This document shows positions 1 to 5,257 of a stretch of 5,257 nt of DNA, one piece after another. The DNA comes from DASQFQ01 sp035633075. Lineage in GTDB: Bacteria; Actinomycetota; Thermoleophilia; Solirubrobacterales; Solirubrobacteraceae. How positions within the stretch are numbered: the stretch's first letter is position 1; every line of letters starts with the position of its first letter. The stretch covers positions 1 through 5,257 of the forward strand of contig DASQFQ010000018.1 in NCBI GenBank assembly GCA_035633075.1, written 5' to 3'. A program made the translations under genes and the position numbers. Under the pieces are notes generated by a model. It was given only the letters and a program-made list of their open reading frames with translations, searched no databases and was not told where the DNA came from.

Positions 1-2
1 AG

Positions 3-917
3 GGCGAGCGCTTCCTGGAGAAGTACGCGCCGAACAAGATGGAGCTCGCCTCGCGCGACGTGGTCTCGCGCGCCGAGCAGACCGAGATCAACGAGGGCCG
101 CAGCTTCCCCGACGGCACGGTGGCGCTCGACATCACGGTCGTGCCGCGCAAGCGCATCCACGAGGCGCTGCGCGAGATCGTGAACGTGGGTCGCGACTTC
201 GCCGGCGTGGACATCACGCGCGAGCCGATCCACATCAAGCCGGGCAACCACTACGTGATGGGCGGCGTGAAGACCGACATCCACGGGCAGACGCCGATCG
301 CGGGCCTCTACGCGGCGGGGGAGTGCGCCTGCGTATCTGTCCACGGCGGCAACCGGCTCGGCGCAAACTCGCTGCTCGACACGCTCGTCTTCGGCCGCCG
401 CTCCGGCGAGCACGCAGCCAACGCGGTCCGGAGCATGGCCATGCCCGAGCCGGCGCGCGCGGCGCTCAAGGCCGAGGGGCGCATGATCGAGTCGATCATC
501 CAGCGCGACGGCGGTGGCCGGCGCGTGTCGGAGCTGAAGGCAGAGCTCGGCGCGACCATGGACAAGTACGTCGCCGTCTTCCGCGACGCGGCGGGGCTCA
601 ACACCGCCCTCGAGACGGTCCGCCGCCTGAAGGACGAGGCGCGGAACGTGGCGATCGACGACAAGGGGACCGTCTTCAACCAGGACGTGCTCGGTGCGCT
701 CGAGCTCCAGTTCATGCTCGACAACGCCGAGGCCATCGTCCTCTCGGCGCTCGAGCGCAGGGAGAGTCGAGGCGCCCAGTTCCGGACCGATTACCCGGAG
801 AGAAACGACGCCGAGTGGCTGAAGCACATAACCGTCTCGGCGAACGGCAGCGACCCGGAGCTCGCCTACTCGCCCGTCACCATGACCCAGTGGGAGCCCA
901 AGGAGCGCACGTACTGA
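3..917 (+). CDS. sdhA: Succinate dehydrogenase/fumarate reductase flavoprotein subunit, C-terminal part (5' end outside window)
   Basis: This is the C-terminal 304 residues of the FAD-binding subunit that interconverts succinate and fumarate in the TCA cycle. The reading frame is already open at base 3, so the start, the Rossmann fold and the histidine that usually carries covalent FAD lie upstream. Visible family motifs, in order, are GERFLEKYAPN, then SRDVVSR, whose first Arg (codon 54-56) matches the catalytic Arg286 of E. coli SdhA. Next comes NHYVMGG, with the substrate-binding His at 249-251 (E. coli His354). VHGGNRLGANSLLD follows, with the substrate-binding Arg at 354-356 (E. coli Arg399). 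The helical C-terminal domain contains ESRGAQFRTDYPERND, and the protein ends in KERTY, like the RTY end of E. coli SdhA. All active-site residues that should fall in this part are present. The stop is 1 bp before sdhB. The next two genes suggest a type E enzyme. A twin-arginine signal, as in periplasmic MfrA relatives, cannot be judged because the N-terminus is missing. Confidence 0.95.
   Translation, partial: GERFLEKYAPNKMELASRDVVSRAEQTEINEGRSFPDGTVALDITVVPRKRIHEALREIVNVGRDFAGVDITREPIHIKPGNHYVMGGVKTDIHGQTPIAGLYAAGECACVSVHGGNRLGANSLLDTLVFGRRSGEHAANAVRSMAMPEPARAALKAEGRMIESIIQRDGGGRRVSELKAELGATMDKYVAVFRDAAGLNTALETVRRLKDEARNVAIDDKGTVFNQDVLGALELQFMLDNAEAIVLSALERRESRGAQFRTDYPERNDAEWLKHITVSANGSDPELAYSPVTMTQWEPKERTY
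900..905 (+). promoter_or_regulatory. Candidate ribosome binding site of sdhB, distant from its start
   Basis: AAGGAG lies inside the last codons of sdhA, 13 nt before the ATG at 919. This is a good Shine-Dalgarno core, but the spacing is longer than the usual 5-9 nt. With only 1 bp between the sdhA stop and the sdhB start, translation is probably coupled to sdhA termination and may rely little on this site. Confidence 0.45.
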
Positions 918-918
918 G

Positions 919-2028
919 ATGGCCGACTACAAGCTGAAGATCCGCCGCTTCGACCCTGAGTCGGGCGAGCCCGCCTACTGGGCCGACTACGACGTCGAGC
1001 TGCCGCCAGAGCGCTCGGTGCTCGACGGCATCCTCCAGATCAAGGACCGCGAGGACGCCTCGATCGCCATCCGCTGCTCGTGCCGCGCCGCCATCTGCGG
1101 CTCGTGCGGCGTGCGCATCAACGGCAAGTCGGCGCTCGCCTGCAACTCCCGCATCGGCGAGGCCGCCGAGCGCGGGCGCGACGGCGTGGTGACCGTCGAG
1201 CCAATGGGGAACATGCCGGTCGTCAAGGACCTGGTGACCGACATGGAGGCGGTGCACTGGAAGAAGGTCCGCCGCGTGGTGCCGTGGCTCGTCCCGGCCG
1301 AGCCGCCGCCCGAGGGCCAGGAGTACATCGTGCCCGCCGAGGCGATGCTCGACGTGACCCAGGCGATGGCCTGCATCCACTGCGGCGTGTGCGTGTCGGC
1401 GTGCCTCTCGCTCGAGGTGGATCCCGACTTCATCGGCCCGGCAGCGCTGGCCAAGGCCTACCGCTTCGTGGGCGACCCGCGCGACGGCGAGCACGAGGCG
1501 CGCCTCAAGGACCTCGCCGAGGACCCGCACGGCATCTACGACTGCACCCACTGCTTCGCCTGCGTGGAGGTGTGCCCGAAGGACGTGGCGCCCATGGACC
1601 AGATCATGCGCCTGCGCCGCCGCGCCACCGACGACTACGGGATCAAGGACTCGAACAACGGCTACGGCCACGAGAAGGCGTTCGTGAAGCTGGTCGAGAA
1701 GTTCGGCACGCTGCACGAGGGGCAGCTGCTGCCGCGCTCGTTCGGCCAGGGCAGCCTCATCCGCGGCCAGGTCGAGCCGCGCGCGGTGAAGCAGCTGATC
1801 GAGAACCTTCCGACCGCGATCCGCGGGCTGAAGTCCGGCAAGGTGGCGCCGAGGAAGGTGCTTCTGCACCCGAAGCTGCCGGACCAGAAGCAGGTGCGGC
1901 GCATCTTCCACGAGATCGAGTCGAATGACGAGCGCATCGAGCTGAACCTCTACATCGTCGGCGAGATGGCCGAGGAGGATGCCGACCCACCCGCCCCAGC
2001 GCGTGCCGAAGGGAGTCAGGAGTCGTGA
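919..2028 (+). CDS. sdhB: Succinate dehydrogenase/fumarate reductase iron-sulfur subunit, long form with second [4Fe-4S] motif
   Basis: This 369-residue subunit passes electrons from the SdhA flavin through three Fe-S clusters. The N-terminal ferredoxin domain has the [2Fe-2S] ligands C55-x4-C60-x2-C63-x11-C75, with an additional C53. The helical domain has CxxCxxCxxxC at 152/155/158/162, and FIGPAALAKAYRF matches the classical family after it. The last motif is C209xxC212xxC215xxxC219-P. Classical SdhB has CxxxxxCxxxCP here and a [3Fe-4S] cluster; the extra C212 predicts [4Fe-4S], as in archaeal and other type E enzymes. The CP-x2-WW stretch of E. coli SdhB, which lines the quinone site, reads CLSLE here, so the classical quinone pocket is absent. 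The typical length is about 240-260 residues; residues from about 236 onward form an extension of some 130 residues with no cysteine, ending in a tail rich in Pro, Ala and acidic residues. The ATG is supported by the family-like N-terminus YKLKIRRFDPES. The gene overlaps the next by 3 bp. Confidence 0.95.
   Translation: MADYKLKIRRFDPESGEPAYWADYDVELPPERSVLDGILQIKDREDASIAIRCSCRAAICGSCGVRINGKSALACNSRIGEAAERGRDGVVTVEPMGNMPVVKDLVTDMEAVHWKKVRRVVPWLVPAEPPPEGQEYIVPAEAMLDVTQAMACIHCGVCVSACLSLEVDPDFIGPAALAKAYRFVGDPRDGEHEARLKDLAEDPHGIYDCTHCFACVEVCPKDVAPMDQIMRLRRRATDDYGIKDSNNGYGHEKAFVKLVEKFGTLHEGQLLPRSFGQGSLIRGQVEPRAVKQLIENLPTAIRGLKSGKVAPRKVLLHPKLPDQKQVRRIFHEIESNDERIELNLYIVGEMAEEDADPPAPARAEGSQES
2011..2022 (+). 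promoter_or_regulatory. Ribosome binding region of sdhE inside the end of sdhB
   Basis: Two purine-rich cores precede the GTG start at 2025: GGGAG at 2011-2015, 9 nt before the start, and AGGAG at 2018-2022, only 2 nt before it. The first has the more plausible spacing. The GTG overlaps the sdhB stop as GTGA (2025-2028), an arrangement typical of translational coupling. Confidence 0.55.
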
Positions 2029-2927
2029 AGCTGGCGTACTGGCCCGGGTGCGTGTCCCGGGGATTCACTCCGGAGCTGCACGGCTCCGTGGCGAAGGTGG
2101 CTCCGCTGCTCGACCTCGAGCTGGTGGAGCTGGAGCGCGCCAACTGCTGCGGCGCCGGCGTGATCGCCGAGCACAACCAGGAGCTGGCCGACACTCTGAA
2201 CGCGCGCACGTTCGCCATGGCGCAGAGCGTCGAGGGCGCGGCCGGGATGATGAACATCTGCTCGACCTGCCAGGGCGCGCAGTCGGAGTGCCAGGAGCGC
2301 CTGGACGCGAGCGCGTACTACCGCGGCGAGGTGAACAAGCACCTCCACCCCGAGGGCCTCTCCTACGAGGCGGGCGGGGACTGGTGGAACAAGAACTTCC
2401 TCTGGATCCTCGCCGAGGAGATCGGGTTCGACGCCCTGCGCGAGCGCGTTCAGCGCCCGCTCACCGGGCTGCGGATCGCACCCTTCTACGGCTGCTACAT
2501 CGTGCGCCCCTCGAAGCGGCTCGGCTTCGACGAGCACCCGCAGCGCGACGCCTATCTCGACCTCCTCATCGAGGCCCTCGGCGCCGAGGCGGTGGACTAC
2601 GCGGGCGCGCGCAAGTGCTGCGGCTTCCCCCTCATCACGATGAACCGCACCACCTCGCTGCGACAGGCGGGCCGCCACCTGGCGGACGCGATCGACGCAG
2701 GCGCCGACTGCCTCGTCACGCCCTGCCCGCTCTGCCACCTGAACCTCGACATGCAGCAGCCCGCCGCCCAGAAGTTCGTGGAGCGCGACCTCGGCATCCC
2801 CGTGCTGCACCTGCCGCAGATGGTGGGCCTCGCCCTCGGCCTCGAGCCGAAGGAGCTCGGCATGGGCAAGCACGTCGTCCCGACGGACGATGTGCAGCGC
2901 AAGGTCGCCGAGCTGGCCGCGGCCTAG
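2025..2927 (+). CDS. sdhE: CCG-domain (HdrB-like) subunit of type E succinate:quinone oxidoreductase
   Basis: This 300-residue protein is of the heterodisulfide reductase subunit B / SdhE / GlpC-GlcF cysteine-rich type and replaces the membrane anchors SdhC/SdhD. It has two CCG domains. The first has C9, C41-C42-G and C79xxC82 (31 and 36 residues between them). The second has C157, C198-C199-G and C234xxC237 (40 and 34 residues between them). In relatives such as archaeal HdrB and Sulfolobus SdhE these domains bind an unusual [4Fe-4S] cluster, or zinc in one domain. I see no hydrophobic stretch long enough for a transmembrane helix, so it is probably a peripheral protein handing electrons between SdhB and quinone. 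The GTG start is supported because the family motif (KLAYWPGC) begins immediately after it. It is the last gene of the sdh operon; the next gene converges from the right. The symbol follows the archaeal type E naming and is unrelated to the E. coli flavinylation factor SdhE. A lone HdrB or glycolate oxidase GlcF subunit is less likely, given the adjacent sdhAB. Confidence 0.9.
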   Translation: MKLAYWPGCVSRGFTPELHGSVAKVAPLLDLELVELERANCCGAGVIAEHNQELADTLNARTFAMAQSVEGAAGMMNICSTCQGAQSECQERLDASAYYRGEVNKHLHPEGLSYEAGGDWWNKNFLWILAEEIGFDALRERVQRPLTGLRIAPFYGCYIVRPSKRLGFDEHPQRDAYLDLLIEALGAEAVDYAGARKCCGFPLITMNRTTSLRQAGRHLADAIDAGADCLVTPCPLCHLNLDMQQPAAQKFVERDLGIPVLHLPQMVGLALGLEPKELGMGKHVVPTDDVQRKVAELAAA

Positions 2928-2949
2928 AAACGCGAAGAGCCGAGGGCAG

Positions 2950-2971
2950 GCCGCCTGCGGCGTCAGGCGGC
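2950..2971. terminator. GC-rich hairpin between convergent operons, possible bidirectional terminator
   Basis: A perfect 8-bp inverted repeat, GCCGCCTG (2950-2957) and CAGGCGGC (2964-2971), encloses a 6-nt loop. It begins 22 nt after the sdhE stop and its right arm overlaps the asd stop codon (2965-2963, read on the minus strand). Neither side has the T-run expected of a classical intrinsic terminator. High-GC bacteria often have such U-less hairpins at convergent gene ends, but chance pairing in GC-rich DNA is also possible. A competing smaller hairpin, GCAGG-CCG-CCTGC (2946-2958), overlaps it. Confidence 0.45.
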
Positions 2972-3991
2972 GCGGGCCGCGCGCAGCAGGCCGCGCACGT
3001 TCAGCAGCTCCGCCACCTGGACCGCGTTCGTCGCTGCGCCCTTGCGCAGGTTGTTGCCGACGATCCAGAGGTTGAGACAGCGCTCGTGCGAGGGGTCGCG
3101 CCTGATCCGGCCGACCAGCACGTCGTCGCGCCCAGCCGCGTCGAGCGCGGTCGGGTAGAGCCCGTTGGCAGGGTCGTCGATCACCGTGAGCCCGGGCGCG
3201 GAGGCGAGCAGCTCGCGGCACTCCTCGGGCGAGAGCGGCTCGCGCGTCTGCACGTTCGCCGAAACGGAGTGTCCGGTGAACACCGGCACGCGCGCGCAGG
3301 TGGCGGACACCCCGATGTCGTCGCGGCCGAGGATCTTGGTCGTCTCGCGCATGCACTTGCGCTCCTCGGTCGTGTAGTCGTCGCCGTCCTTGAAGGTCTC
3401 GACCTGCGGGAGCACGTTGAACGCGATCTGGTGCGGGTACACCTCCGGGGCCGGCACCTCCCTCTCCTCGATCAGCGCCTCGGCCTGCTGGTGGAGCTCC
3501 TCGACCGCCTTCTGGCCGGTGCCGGAGACAGCCTGGTAGCTCGACATCACGACCCGCTCGATGCCGGCCCTCGCAAGGATCGGCCCGAGCGCGACGACCG
3601 TCTGCATGGTCGTGCAGTTCGGGTTGGCGACGATGCCCTTGTGGCCGTCGAGCGCCTCGGGGTTCACCTCGGAGACCACCAGCGGCACGTCCTCGTGCAT
3701 CCGCCACTGCGAGGAGTTGTCGACGACCACGGCGCCCGCGTCGGCGAAGCGCGGCGCCCACTCGGCGCTCACGCCGGAGCCGGCGGAGAAGAGCGCGATG
3801 TCGAAGCCCTGGATCGACTCGTCGTTCAGGGGCTGGACGGTGAGGTGCGCGTCGCCCCAGTCGATCGTGCGCCCGGCTGAGCGCTCGGACGCGAACGGCA
3901 CGACCTCGTCCGCGGGGAACGTGCGCTCGCGCAGGACGTCGAGCATGGTCGAGCCGACGGCGCCGGTGGCGCCCACCACGGCGACGCGCAT
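2963..3991 (-). CDS. asd: Aspartate-semialdehyde dehydrogenase
   Basis: This 342-residue enzyme reduces L-aspartyl-4-phosphate to L-aspartate-4-semialdehyde with NADPH, the second step of the aspartate pathway. The N-terminal nucleotide-binding loop is GATGAVG (residues 7-13). The catalytic cysteine is C126 in VANPNCTTMQ. SYQAVSGTGQ (151-160) carries the conserved Gln153. The second catalytic residue is H241 in RVPVFTGHS, with Arg234 just before it. EERKCMRETTKIL (209-221) and the closing VGNNLRKGAATNAVQ (311-325) are family signatures. The length fits complete bacterial Asd (about 340 residues), and the ATG starts directly at the Rossmann fold. GAAGGTGG at 4007-4000 lies 8 nt upstream as ribosome binding site, within the end of lysC. 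It follows lysC by 3 bp, so the two are co-transcribed. I see no missing catalytic residue. Confidence 0.97.
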   Translation of the reverse strand: MRVAVVGATGAVGSTMLDVLRERTFPADEVVPFASERSAGRTIDWGDAHLTVQPLNDESIQGFDIALFSAGSGVSAEWAPRFADAGAVVVDNSSQWRMHEDVPLVVSEVNPEALDGHKGIVANPNCTTMQTVVALGPILARAGIERVVMSSYQAVSGTGQKAVEELHQQAEALIEEREVPAPEVYPHQIAFNVLPQVETFKDGDDYTTEERKCMRETTKILGRDDIGVSATCARVPVFTGHSVSANVQTREPLSPEECRELLASAPGLTVIDDPANGLYPTALDAAGRDDVLVGRIRRDPSHERCLNLWIVGNNLRKGAATNAVQVAELLNVRGLLRAARAA

Positions 3992-3994
3992 GCC

Positions 3995-5257
<1,263 letters not shown>

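Noticed and set aside
877..1911. Antisense open frame of 344 codons over sdhB
   Set aside because: It mirrors the sdhB codon pattern and has Leu/Val/His/Arg-rich low-complexity content and no domain. The opposing frame contains all the Fe-S ligands.
919..2927. Thiol:fumarate reductase TfrAB or a heterodisulfide reductase HdrCB pair
   Set aside because: In TfrB the CCG part is fused to the iron-sulfur subunit; here it is a separate gene. HdrC lacks the N-terminal [2Fe-2S] domain that this SdhB has.
2016..3761. Long open frame on the minus strand (581 codons) antisense to sdhE and overlapping asd in another frame
   Set aside because: It is rich in Arg/Ala/Gly, has no recognisable motif and spans a real convergent junction. 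Codon bias supports sdhE and asd instead.
1979..3880. Very long open frame on the plus strand (633 codons) crossing from sdhE into asd
   Set aside because: It has low-complexity Arg/Ala/Gly/Pro composition without family motifs and overlaps two well-supported genes on both strands. It is a typical stop-poor shadow frame of GC-rich DNA.

Overview
The window is high-GC DNA (roughly 70% G+C by eye, with strong G/C preference at third codon positions) packed with protein genes. It reads as bacterial and most likely from an actinobacterial lineage. The aspartokinase closely resembles actinobacterial LysC, with an internal start for a separate ACT subunit, and it sits directly upstream of asd. The combination with an anchor-less, CCG-type succinate dehydrogenase would fit a deep-branching actinomycete such as Thermoleophilia. 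That taxonomic guess is inference from gene content; no rRNA or marker gene is present to settle it.

Left half, plus strand (3-2927): three tightly packed genes encode a non-classical ('type E') succinate:quinone oxidoreductase or fumarate reductase. They are the C-terminal part of the flavoprotein SdhA (its 5' end lies outside the window), a long iron-sulfur subunit SdhB, and an HdrB-like subunit, here called SdhE, with two CCG cysteine domains. SdhA and SdhB are separated by 1 bp, and SdhB and SdhE overlap by 3 bp (GTGA). SdhB has an extra cysteine in its last cluster motif, which predicts a second [4Fe-4S] cluster in place of the usual [3Fe-4S]. SdhE takes the place of the heme- and quinone-binding membrane anchors SdhC/SdhD. 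Electrons would run succinate - FAD - three Fe-S clusters of SdhB - SdhE - quinone pool, or the reverse.

Right half, minus strand (5257-2963): aspartokinase (lysC, missing only its first few codons at the window edge) is followed after 3 bp by aspartate-semialdehyde dehydrogenase (asd). Together they carry out the first two steps of the aspartate pathway, leading to lysine/diaminopimelate, threonine, methionine and isoleucine. lysC contains a well-placed ribosome binding site and ATG at the start of its regulatory half, predicting a separately translated beta subunit.

The two operons converge. Only 35 bp separate the two stop codons, and a GC-rich hairpin there overlaps the asd stop. There is no stretch of 300 bases without a gene, and I saw no mobile element, CRISPR array, tRNA or rRNA. 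The window is essentially core metabolism. The least ordinary parts are the SdhB/SdhE architecture (including a roughly 130-residue SdhB C-terminal extension) and the lysC internal start; I found no clearly undescribed system.
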